A DNA stretch of 64,000 nt from Kutzneria buriramensis (GTDB lineage Bacteria > Actinomycetota > Actinomycetes > Mycobacteriales > Pseudonocardiaceae). The notes beneath the pieces are model-generated. The model was not told where the DNA came from. It was given only the letters and a program-made list of their open reading frames with translations, and searched no databases. Where the stretch lies: contig NZ_QUNO01000006.1 of NCBI RefSeq assembly GCF_003387475.1, positions 496,001 to 560,000 of the forward strand, given 5' to 3'. Position numbers and translations under genes: made by a program. This document shows positions 26,882 through 36,170 of this stretch, piece by piece. How positions within the stretch are numbered: the stretch's first letter is position 1; every line of letters begins with the position of its first letter.

Positions 26882-27955
26882 TTGGGCACCACGTTGGTCC
26901 CGGCCGAGAAGTGGCCGGTGCTCGCCCGGCACGACCAGGCCGCCGAGTGGCTGAAGGTGTGGACCGACCTCGGTCGGGCGCCCCGCACGATCGACGCCTA
27001 CGGGCGCGGCCTGGCCGAGTACTTGCTGCTGTGCGAGGCCACCAGGGTTGACCCGCTGGTGGCCAACCGGGCCCACATCGCGGTCTACGTGCGCGAACTG
27101 ACCACGCGTCCCAGCCACCGCGGCGCGAATGTGCTGTCGATCGACTCCGGTTCCGGGCTGGCCAACGCCACCATCCAGCAGCGCCTGGTGCCGGTCCGGC
27201 TGTACTACGACTTCCTCATCGAGGAGGGCGTGCGCGAGTCCAACCCGGTCGGCCGCGGCCGGTACACGCCTGGCCGCCGGCGCGGCGGCCACGAGCGCGG
27301 CCTGGTCCCGAGGCTGACCAAGCTGCCGTGGATCCCGACCGAGCAGGACTGGCTGGCGCTGCTGGCCGTGGCCGCGCTGGAGCCAATCCGCAACCGAGTC
27401 ATGCTCGCGCTGGCCTACGACTGCGCGCTGCGCCGGGAAGAACTCTGCCTGCTGGAGACCGGCGACATCGACCCCGCCCACCGGATGGTGCGCGTGCGCG
27501 CGGAGACGACGAAGAACGGGCTGGAGCGGGTCGTGCCGTACTCGGCGCCGACCGGCGTGCTGCTCTCGCAGTACCTGATCCACCGGGCGTCGATCAGCCG
27601 GGCGCGCGGCCCGCTGTTCCTGTCGGAGTCCCGCCGCAACTTCGGCCAACCGCTAACCTTGTGGACCTGGTGGAAGGTGATCCGCCGGATCGCGCTGGCC
27701 GCCGGCGTGCCGCGGTTCAGCACGCACACCACCCGGCACCTATGTCTGACCGACCTGGCCCGCATGGGCTGGGACATCCACGAGATCGCCCTGTTCGCCG
27801 GCCACCGCCAGATTCAGTCGACCATGATCTACATCCACCTGTCGGGCCGTGACCTGGGTAAGAAGCTCAACTCCGGCATGGAACAGATCCACAGCTGGCG
27901 GGTTGAGATGCTGACCCGCCTCGGCCTGCAACCGACGGAGGTCGCGTCCCCGTGA
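26882..27955 (+). CDS. Tyrosine site-specific recombinase
   Basis: The 357-residue recombinase starts at a TTG (26882) behind GAGGAG. A SAM-like core-binding domain (APRTIDAYGRGLAEYLLLC) precedes the catalytic domain with R (YDCALRREELCLLE), H-x-x-R (STHTTRHLCLTDLA), H (LFAGHRQIQST) and the nucleophile Y (MIYIHLSG). All catalytic residues are present, so it should be active. Its stop overlaps the next recombinase gene by 4 nt, as in multi-recombinase (Tn554-like) elements where two or three integrases act together. Confidence 0.9.
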   Translation: MGTTLVPAEKWPVLARHDQAAEWLKVWTDLGRAPRTIDAYGRGLAEYLLLCEATRVDPLVANRAHIAVYVRELTTRPSHRGANVLSIDSGSGLANATIQQRLVPVRLYYDFLIEEGVRESNPVGRGRYTPGRRRGGHERGLVPRLTKLPWIPTEQDWLALLAVAALEPIRNRVMLALAYDCALRREELCLLETGDIDPAHRMVRVRAETTKNGLERVVPYSAPTGVLLSQYLIHRASISRARGPLFLSESRRNFGQPLTLWTWWKVIRRIALAAGVPRFSTHTTRHLCLTDLARMGWDIHEIALFAGHRQIQSTMIYIHLSGRDLGKKLNSGMEQIHSWRVEMLTRLGLQPTEVASP

Positions 27956-30379
27956 CCACCTCGACATTCACAGCCGTCAGCAAGGCTGCCGGCGCCTCGA
28001 TCTGGGCATGGCCGATCCACTCGACGCGCTACAACCGCAGCCCAGAGCTCACTGGGGTTGAGCTGGAGGCGTTGCGGCGGCTGGGGATGAACAATCTCCG
28101 TCGGCGGCGCTGCTACGACGGGGATGCGCCGGAATGGGCCTTGGTCCAGCGGCTCCTGCGGCCGCTGGACGATGCGCGTGCGGCATTGTGGTGTCCGGAC
28201 ACCACGCACCATCGGCGTGCGATTTCCGATGCGATCGGCTTGGTGCTGTTGCGCTGCGCTGCGCTGAGGATGGCACCAGTTTCTGGGCCTGGTCTGAGGC
28301 TGATTGGCTTCGGCTGATCGGCACGAGCGTGGCCGAGTTCGAGCGGCCGTGGCCAGGCTGGATTGACGGCACGGTCCGCCCCTACGTCGCCGCCTATGCC
28401 TACCTCCTGGGAGGATTTGCCGCCTTCGACCAGCTCGGTGGCTTCAACCGGCTGGCCCTGACCTGGCGAGTGTTCGGCAAGGACGCGGTCGATGAGGCTC
28501 AAGCCCAGGTCGCTGAGGTCCTCACTGGATGGGGCTACCGGCTCGGCCGGCGTTCCGACCACCGGGTGGTCACCGTGGTCTGCCAAGCGCTGCTGCTCAA
28601 CCGGAGTCCGCTGTTGGAGGATCTGACTACGGACGTCTTCGACCAGCTCCGTCTTGGCGCGGGCATGCGCCAATGGCATGTCGGAACCCTGTTCGGCATC
28701 CAGCGGGCCGTCGCCGCGCTGGGCTTCTGCGACCAGCCGTCGTTCTCGGTGCACGGCAGCATGCCCGCCATCGAAGGCACCTCCGGGACCTGGGCCGAAT
28801 GGGTCGAGCGCTGGTACGCCACCTCGACCCTGACCCCGAAGGTCCGCAGCATTTTCCGGGGCACGATGGCCAAGGCCGGCCGTTGGCTGGCCGACCAGCA
28901 TCCGGAGATCACCGAGCCCGGCCAGTGGACCCGGCAGACCTGCGCGGCCTGGGTCGCCGCGGTCGACCGCATGAACGTCGGCGACTACATCCAGCGCACG
29001 TTCGGGCTGTCCAAACGCGCCGGTCAGCCCATCACCCCGCGCACCAAGGCTGGCATCCTCACCGCCACCAGGGTCTTCTTCCGGGACTGCCAGGAGTGGG
29101 AGTGGATCCCACGCCGGTTCGACCCCGCCCGCGCGCTGGCCACCCACGCAGCGTTCAGGCGCTCGTCGGACCCAACCCGAGGGTCATCGCCGACGATATC
29201 TGGGCCAAACTGCTGTGGGCCGGCCTGAACATCGAGGCCAACGACCTTCCCGCCAACGCCAGCGGCCCGTGCTACCCGATGGAACTCATCCGCGCAGTCA
29301 CACTGACCTGGCTGTTCGCCGGGCAGCGCAGCGACTAGATTTCCCGACTTCGTGTCGGCTGCATCCGCTGGCAGCACGACGGCGCCCCGATCCCCGGCGA
29401 CTCCTCCGACGTGCTCGTCCAAGACGCGATCTGCCTGCTGGACATCCCCGCACACAAGACCGGCACAGCGTTCACCAAACCCGTCGATCCCTTGCTAGGC
29501 AAGGCAATCGAGGCGTGGGAAGCCGTGCGACCGGACCAACCGACGATGCTGGACTCCAAAACCGGTGAGCACGTCGACCTGCTCTTCACCTTCCGGGCGA
29601 GGCGGGTGGCCAAGGACTACATCAACAAGACGATCATCCCGGCACTCTGCGGCAAGGCCGGCGTCCCCACCGCCGACGTCCGCGGCAACATCACCAGCCA
29701 CCGGGCCCGCTCCACGATCGCCACCCAGCTCTACAACGCCAAGGAACCGATGACCCTGTTCGAGCTGCAAGCCTGGCTCGGACACCGATCCCCGCAAGCG
29801 ACCCAGCACTACGCCAAGATCACCCCGAACACACTGTCCAAGGCGTACAACGACGCCGGCTACTTCGCGCGCAACGTTCGCACGATCGAGGTCCTGGTCG
29901 ACCGGGACGCCGTCACCTCCGGCCAGGCCGCCGCCGGCGAGCCCTGGCAGTACTACGACCTCGGGCATGGCTTCTGCACCTACACGTTCTTCGAGCAGTG
30001 CCCCCATCGGATGGCCTGCGCCCGTTGCGACTTCTACGCCCCGAAGGCGTCAACGAAGGGGCAGCTGCTGGAGGCGAAGGAGAACCTTCAGCGGATGCTG
30101 GCGAGCATCCCGCTCACCGAGGACGAGCAGGCGGCCGTCGACGACGGCCAGGTAGCCCTCGACCGGCTTCTGGAGCGCCTGGTGGACGTTCCCACGCCGG
30201 CTGGGGCGACGCCGCGGCAACTCGGCGTTCCGGCAACCGCGACGCTGCTGCCGATCGTCGCCGTGAGCCACGGCAAGGAGGGGACGACTGGAGTGTCCGG
30301 CGCTCAGTCCGATTCGAGCGGGGCACCCGGTTGCCGCAGTAGCTCGCGAGCCGAGTGGAGCGATATCCCACACGCATGA
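27952..30379 (+). pseudogene. Second, larger tyrosine recombinase, three lesions
   Basis: Starts VTTSTFTAVSKAAGASIWAW at GTG 27952. At 28250-28265 three tandem TGCGC units occur; removing one restores the frame into EDGTSFWAWSEADWLRLIG. Near 29146 one C is missing in a run (ATPRSVQALVG expected). At 29336 an in-frame TAG interrupts GQRSD-ISRLRVGCIRW, next to the catalytic arginine. The rest is intact to 30379: SHRARSTIATQLYN (H-x-x-R), WLGHRSPQATQHYAK (nucleophile Y) and a Cys-rich tail (ECPHRMACARCDFY type). Total about 800 codons. It is the partner of the recombinase upstream. Confidence 0.85.
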
Positions 30380-30939
30380 TGGCGACGATCCAGGTGGTCG
30401 CGCCCCACGTTCCCCTACTGATCATGGAGTTGGGTGTGGACATCTGGACGTCACTGATCGCGGTGGGCGGCACGCTGGCCGGTGTAGCCCTCACTGGATA
30501 CATAACCCACCGGTCGGCCCGTCGGCAGGCTGATGTGGCCCGGCGCGAACGTTCCAGCACCGAACTACTCGATGCCTGCGCGGCCATGCTGCTGGCGCTG
30601 GACCTACGCAACGACGCCATAACCGAGTACTGGCAGGGGTTCCGGGAGAACATGGCGCGCAGCGTGTCCACGGACGCTCCTGTCGAGGAAAGCGGCTCAG
30701 CCACCGACTTGACAGAGCCGTATCACCTCGCTAACCGGAAGGTGAGTCACGCCGTGGCGCGAATTCAGCTGCTGACCGGCCGGAACTCGGCGATCAGCGC
30801 AGCCGCTCTCCGCGCGGCGACCGCCTCAGAGGAGGTGACCGGAGCATCTGATTTCCTCGCCATGTTGAAGATCGAGGACGCAGCGTGGGACGCCGCCGGG
30901 GATTTCCTCGATCTGGCTTACGGCCTGCTCGCCAACTGA
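30376..30939 (+). CDS. Small single-pass membrane protein
   Basis: The 187-residue protein from the ATG at 30376 (ATGA overlap with the recombinase stop) has one N-terminal membrane helix (IWTSLIAVGGTLAGVALTGYITH) followed by RSARRQADVARRERSSTELLDAC, a positively charged coiled coil on the cytoplasmic side. This is a common actinobacterial accessory-gene layout. Its function is unknown. It is coupled to the recombinase element, possibly cargo. 30940-31128 holds no gene. Confidence 0.65.
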   Translation: MMATIQVVAPHVPLLIMELGVDIWTSLIAVGGTLAGVALTGYITHRSARRQADVARRERSSTELLDACAAMLLALDLRNDAITEYWQGFRENMARSVSTDAPVEESGSATDLTEPYHLANRKVSHAVARIQLLTGRNSAISAAALRAATASEEVTGASDFLAMLKIEDAAWDAAGDFLDLAYGLLAN

Positions 30940-31128
30940 TCTGACCCCAGCTGCCGACGAGATCGCGTCGCCGCACTTGTTTGCGCCGGTCAGCGACACC
31001 CACTCGATTTCAGCGGGTCGAGGCTCCGCGTGCGACGCCGGCCTGCTGGGCCTACCAGTCGTTACGCCGGGTGTAGCCCGACGCTCCTCGACTCGCGTTC
31101 GTGAGCTTGACAAATCTGATTCCACATA

Positions 31129-31463
31129 ATGCTGCGATACCTGTCCGAGCCGGCGCTGCGGGAGCAGATCACCGCGATCACCAACCGCACCGAGGCGTTC
31201 CACGGCTTCGCCGACTGGCTGATGTTCGGCGGCAAGCTGATCGGCCACAACGACCCCGAGCACCAGGAGAAGGTGATCAAGTTCAACGAGCTGATCGCCA
31301 ACTGCGTCATCTACTCCACCGCGCTGGACATCACCGACGCCGCCAACGAGATCGCCGGCGAAGGCGAGCCGGTCGACCCCGACGACCTCGCCACGATTGC
31401 CCCGTACATCACCCACACCGTGCGCCGGTTTGGCAACTGGGTGATCAACCTGGCCCCGCCTGA
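31129..31463 (+). mobile_element. Tn3-family transposase fragment 3 (C-terminus)
   Basis: MLRYLSEPALREQITAITNR, FADWLMFGGKLIGHNDPEHQEKVIKFNELIANCVIYSTALDITDA and ITHTVRRFGNWVINL are the extreme C-terminal block of Tn3 transposases, here on the plus strand. The reading continues by chance to 31524 over the end of the NB-ARC gene. Confidence 0.85.
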
Positions 31464-31471
31464 CCAGCCAG

Positions 31472-34148
31472 TTACTCGGCTCGATCTGGAACCTCGGGTA
31501 CTGTTCCGGGCAGGTCCAATCTGATCGATTCTTCGACGATCGCGTTCGATGGGGTCGTCTCCGCTCTCTCGGTAACTCGCGCGCGCCAATAAACGATGTT
31601 GTTGTAGGTAGCGATGGCATCCGGATGCGCGGGGCTCAGCACTCGAATCATGTCGCCGAGTAATTCAGTAAGAGCGTCAACAGCGCCTTGCGGATCCTCT
31701 AATTCTCCCTGCCATCGCGCGGCTTCACTACGAACGGCTAGAATTGCAGGGTGATCCGGCTCGAGTACCCTCCTCATGTCCTCAAGAAGGACGGACAGGG
31801 TCATGACCGCTGCCTTCGGATCACCTGCCCTGCCTTGCCATTCCGCAAGATTGTGTCGTGTGCTCAGAGTATCCAGGTGGTGAGGGCCCAAAACGCGGAT
31901 TCTATCGTCAACCAGATCGGCCAGCGCCTTGGCCGCCCCGCCCGGATCCCCGCTTTCTCCCTGCCATTGCGCGAGGTTGCCGCGAGTAGTGAGAGTGTCG
32001 GGGTCGTCAGGACCAAAGGCGGCCGCCGCCTCCTTCAGCAGTGCAGTGAATGCTGCGACCGCTTCGGCTAGCTCGCCGCTCTTGCCGCGCCAGAAGGCGA
32101 CGTTTGAGCGCGCATAAAAAGCGTGCCGCCCCCTCTGAAAGCTAATGCGTGCGCTGTGTTATTAAGGTTGGCATGTAGCGTGGCAGCCGCTTCGTGTGAA
32201 TTTCCCCTTCTACCTTGCCATTCGCCCAGGCTATTGCGGGTGAGAACAGATAAGGGGTCATCGGTGCCCAGTACCCGAGTCATGTCGTCGAGCAGTTCAG
32301 CCAGCGCCGTCGCTGCTCCTGCCGGATCTCCTGCCTCTCCCTGCCAACGGGCGAGGTACTGCCGGGCAGCGAGTGTGTGACGATGCTCAGGTCCCAGTCG
32401 GTCGCGAGCTGTGGCGGCGAGCCGGGTCAAGTAGGCCACGGCCGCGGTCTCCATCCCGGCTCGGCCGAGGCTGTTGGCATAACGGAACAACACGCCGATC
32501 GCGCCTGAGCCCCACAATGCCACGTCAGCCACTGCGACCAGTTGCTCGGTGTTCGAACGCAACGCCGCGGCCAGTGCTGTGTCGCGCTCGACGTCCGGCC
32601 ACACTTCCAGCAGCGCGTCCGAGGCGGCGTGCGCCGTCGTGAGCCACGCGTGTTCGGTGCGGAGGGCCGCGTCGCGGGTGGCTCGCTGGACTAACCCGTG
32701 CACGGAAATCACTGGTGTCGTGCCCTCCGCAGGATTGTCGGTAAGCAGGTTGAACCGATGCAGCATCCGCACAGCCGACATCACCTCCCCGTCCTCAGGT
32801 GCCCGCCTGAGGACGGACCGCACCCAGGAACCGACGGCATCGGAGGCAAAGACGGAACGCGGAATGCCGTCAGGGTCCAGGACAGACGCCAGCAACATCA
32901 CCATCGGCACCACGCCCCCAGGCATCAACTCAGCCGCCTTGTGAATTGAGACCGTCCACGTGGCTGCCACAGTGTCCTGGTAGCGATCCGGGAACTGGTC
33001 TGGGGGGACGAACAGCTTCTCCAGTCGAGTCCGGTAGTCGGCAAACTTCATCCGGTACGCCGTGACCGAGACCTGTCCCTCTCGTAGATATGCACTGGCG
33101 TGGGATAACGCCAACGGCAGATAACCCAGATCGTGGGCCAGCGCGGCCAACAGGTCGTCGGGCGAAGTGCGCTGGCGCGGATCAGCGAGCAAGTGTGGTT
33201 GGTGATCCAGCCGGCGGTGCAGGTATTCCAGGGCTTGCTCGAAGGTATAGAGGCCGACCTCGATGACCTGGCGATCGACACGGATCAGAGAATCACCACG
33301 ATAGCGGGTGGTGACGATGACCTGGCCCGTCTTCGTCGGGTCCGGCCACCACTGCTCGATCTCGGCAGGGACCTGAACGTCGTCCAGCACGATCAACCAC
33401 GGCCGGGTCGTGGTCGACAACCACGCCATCAACTGGGCAGCGGCCTGCTCAGGCCGGGCAGGATCTGCCCCCAGTAGCAGAACCGCAGCATCCGCATATC
33501 GCTCCATGATCGCCGCCGAATCGCGGGCCGTGATCCAGACGCCCAGATCCAGGCTGGGATCGTCCCACTGTTGACGGGCGTACTGAGCGGCTAGTTGTGA
33601 CTTGCCTACGCCCCCAGTCCAGACAGCACTCGCTCTTGAGTCTGAGGCGCTCGGATCTCGCCGTTTTCCGGGCCGGCCTGGGTGAGCACGGCGGACTGGC
33701 CGGCGACGACGGCTGCCGCTATCAGCCCTAGGTCGGGGCGCTGTACGAAGGCGTCGGCGAGACGCGGGGGACGGCCTACCCGCACCATCCCTGCGGTTGT
33801 GCTGCCTGCGCGTCCCAGCGCGTCGTTGAAGCGGGCTCTCCAGTACGAGGCGGAGCCGATCTCACTAGCAAGTTGCGGATTGTCCTGTTGACGCAGGAGA
33901 CAGGCTGCGATGAACAGTTCGACCGACTGTGTCCGGGCCTCGTTGCTTCCGGAGAGCAGGTTGCGCACCGTCTGGCCGGTGATCCCGCCGTCCGGGCTCG
34001 GCGACGCCTCGACGCTGCGGCGGGAGATCTCTGCCAACCCTGTCCGGCCTTCCTGGTCAGTCAGACCTGCGCGGACCGCCAGGTCCAGCAGTACCTGCGC
34101 GCCGCGCCTGCGTGCCGCCTCGCGCTGTGCATCCTCCTGTGCTGGCAT
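31472..34148 (-). pseudogene. NB-ARC/TPR STAND protein with two frameshifts
   Basis: The N-terminus (MPAQEDAQREAARRRG..., HTH-like) leads to TQERVLSGLG, where one missing G at about 33610 breaks the Walker A (LSGLGGVGKSQLAAQYARQQW when repaired). NB-ARC motifs follow: RPWLIVLDDVQVPAEIEQWW, QVIVTTRYRG and GYLPLALSHASAYL. TPR-like repeats of HTLAARQYLARWQGEAGDP type follow. Near 32130 a second missing G shifts frame, after which six more NLAxWQGxxGDP repeats run to 31472. Repaired length is about 890 residues. Both lesions are GGGGG where GGGGGG is expected. Confidence 0.82.
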
Positions 34149-34252
34149 CGCCCGTCCTCACCAAATTTCGCCAAATTCCCGCAGTTCTCGGCGTTGGACT
34201 GCCGGGGCGGTGTGCTCGTGACCATCAGTCACCGCAAATTGAGGAGGCCAGC

Positions 34253-34438
34253 ATGGTCACCACCCTCGCATCTATCGCCCTTGACCCCGCAGCCGTCACC
34301 TTCGCCACGCATCTCCTGCACACGGTGTGGATGAATCTGCCTGCGATCACCGCGAGCTTGCGCGCCGTGGGCGCGGCGCTGAGCGTGGCCACTGGCGTCC
34401 GTGCCCTTGTTCGTGACCAACACCATGACCGGGGTTGA
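34253..34438 (+). CDS. Small hypothetical protein
   Basis: A 61-residue frame, MVTTLASIALDPAAVTFATHLLHTVWMNLPAITASL..., with GAGG 8 nt upstream and a hydrophobic middle. It is divergent from the NB-ARC gene. Could be a membrane-active peptide; weak evidence. Confidence 0.4.
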   Translation: MVTTLASIALDPAAVTFATHLLHTVWMNLPAITASLRAVGAALSVATGVRALVRDQHHDRG

Positions 34439-34487
34439 GCGAGGGGCATGCGGAGGGCGTTGGTCAACTTCGGCGGCCCGGGTCTGT

Positions 34488-34616
34488 ATGGGTCTCTAAA
34501 ACGATCGTATTAGAGACCCATGCACATCGAGATCTCGTCCGACGTAACATGGGTCTCGAAAGGCTGTCTCGGAAACAACGTCTCACAAACGGTGCTGAGC
34601 AGGTTAGGAGACCCAT
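34488..34616. promoter_or_regulatory. Probable resolution (res) site upstream of the resolvase
   Basis: ATGGGTCTCTAA (34488-34499) and TTAGAGACCCAT (34510-34521) form a near-perfect 34-bp palindrome centred on CGATCG. Further half-sites follow: GGGTCTCGAAAGG (34551), GTCTCGGAAAC (34567), GTCTCACAAAC (34580) and an inverted GGAGACCCAT (34608) touching the start codon. This is the layout of a serine resolvase crossover site plus accessory sites. Binding there would also repress the gene. Confidence 0.75.
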
Positions 34617-35561
34617 ATGGTTCGGTACGGGTACGCGCGGGTGTCCACCCGCGAGCAGAACCCGGACCACCAGATCGACAAGCTGCTCGCAGCCGGCGTG
34701 CCGGAGGACAACCTGTTCATCGAGAAGATCTCCGGGAAGCTGTCCTCCCGCACGAAGCTCGACGCCATGCTGGCCAAGCTCGCCGAGGGCGACCAGGTCG
34801 TGGTGACCCGGCTGCGCCGGATCGGCCGCTCGCACCAGCACCTGCTCGATCTCGTCCGCGGCTTCGGCGACAGCAAGGTCGACTTCATCGTGCTGGAGCA
34901 GGGCATCGACACCACCACACCCGGCGGCAGGCTGGTGTTCCACTTCCTCGCCGCGATGGCCGAGTACGACCGGGAACTCATCGTCGAAGGCACCCTCGAC
35001 GGACTCGAGTCCGCACGGGCCCGCGGCCGCGTCGGCGGCCGCCCCGAGGCGCTGTCCCAGCGGCAGCTCGACCAGGCCCAGATGATGGTCGACTCACGCG
35101 AGCACACCATGGCCGAGATCGCCGAGACCTTCCACGTCGGCCGCGCCACCCTCTACCGGCAGCTCAACGCCTACAACGACGGCGGCGACTGCGTGCTGGT
35201 CGTCTACCGCAACACCCGCACCCGCAAGGTCGACGCCGACACCAACCGCCGCTACGGCGAGACCGGCGCCGGCGAGAAGTTCCAGCTCGACGCCGACCGC
35301 AAGTGGTTCCCGATCGCGCCGTCCCGCTGGTCCCGACTCAAGGCGATCGTCTACGTCGTCGACGGCACCGTTGCCCGGGTCCGGGCCGTCGACCCCGACC
35401 CGTCGAAGTGGGACACCGACGACCGCGGCTACGCCGACGTCCCCGTGTCGAAGCCGCTCACCGAGCTGCAAATCGCCAAGCTTCTACCCACGCTCGGGCT
35501 ATCGCTCGGCGACGAGCGCCCGCACGTGAAGGGCAAGATCCGCGAGTACGTCAACCTCTAA
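34617..35561 (+). CDS. Serine recombinase (resolvase) with C-terminal extension
   Basis: Residues 1-140 are a complete resolvase catalytic domain (YGYARVSTREQN with the nucleophilic serine, GDQVVVTRLRRIGRS, LVFHFLAAMAEYDRELIVEGT). Residues 145-185 are the helix-turn-helix (ALSQRQLDQAQMMVDSREHTMAEIAETFHVGRATLYRQL). About 120 extra residues follow, with WFPIAPSRWSRLKAIVYVVDGTVARVRAVDP and LTELQIAKLLPTLGLSLGDERPHVKGKIREYVN, a domain not normal for Tn3 resolvases. ATG at 34617 with TAGGAG upstream. It probably served the Tn3-type element whose transposase fragments lie to the left. Confidence 0.88.
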   Translation: MVRYGYARVSTREQNPDHQIDKLLAAGVPEDNLFIEKISGKLSSRTKLDAMLAKLAEGDQVVVTRLRRIGRSHQHLLDLVRGFGDSKVDFIVLEQGIDTTTPGGRLVFHFLAAMAEYDRELIVEGTLDGLESARARGRVGGRPEALSQRQLDQAQMMVDSREHTMAEIAETFHVGRATLYRQLNAYNDGGDCVLVVYRNTRTRKVDADTNRRYGETGAGEKFQLDADRKWFPIAPSRWSRLKAIVYVVDGTVARVRAVDPDPSKWDTDDRGYADVPVSKPLTELQIAKLLPTLGLSLGDERPHVKGKIREYVNL

Positions 35562-35584
35562 CTGTTGCGAGGAAAGGGAAACCG

Positions 35585-35950
35585 GTGACCGCCGTCCGCG
35601 AGCTGCTGACCCGCCGAGGCGACATCGAGCTGAAGTTCATCCGCCATCGCGTGAGCGGCACTGTGCACGTGGTGGTGCCGGACGATCCCGACAAGCAAGG
35701 CGAGGTGTTCCGCATCGGCGAGGTCCCCGCCGATGCGCAGCTGGCGATGGCCAGCGGCCAGACACCGACGCTGTGCGGTTACCTCGCCTACAAGTCTATG
35801 GACGGCACGCGCCGCAGCAGCGACGAAATGGTCAGCGAGTTCGACGACGCCCACCTCTGCGCGCGGTGCTGGCGAGCGCTGGGGCCTGAGCACCAGGCAC
35901 GTGCGTTCGAGTATCACCAGCCAAGCACGATGCTCCGATCAGGAACGTGA
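35585..35950 (+). CDS. Hypothetical protein with C-terminal CxxC
   Basis: The 121-residue frame from the GTG at 35585 (GAGGAAAGGG upstream) lies 23 nt after the resolvase and is probably co-transcribed. It has a beta-rich start (DIELKFIRHRVSGTVHVVVPDD) and an LCGYLAYKSMDG...LCARCWRAL region with cysteines that could hold a metal. Family not recognised. 35951-36170 shows no gene. Confidence 0.6.
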   Translation: MTAVRELLTRRGDIELKFIRHRVSGTVHVVVPDDPDKQGEVFRIGEVPADAQLAMASGQTPTLCGYLAYKSMDGTRRSSDEMVSEFDDAHLCARCWRALGPEHQARAFEYHQPSTMLRSGT

Positions 35951-36170
35951 TCGGCGGCTACCGGTGGTCATTGTCCGTGTCCGAGGTGCTCCGGCCGCAC
36001 CCAAATTCGGGAGGACGGCCTCGGTACCGCCAGCTTCGGATATAGCGGCGCCGGAAGTAGCCAGCCTCGGCTAGGGGGCTCGCGATGAACCGGACAAACC
36101 ATATGGCTGATATGAGCGACAAGCCCTGACTGGCTACCGTGAACCCTCCGTGCTCAGTTAGGTGGCGGCG

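Noticed and set aside
26882-30379. tRNA attachment site for the recombinase element
   Set aside because: No tRNA gene or matching att duplication could be found by eye nearby.
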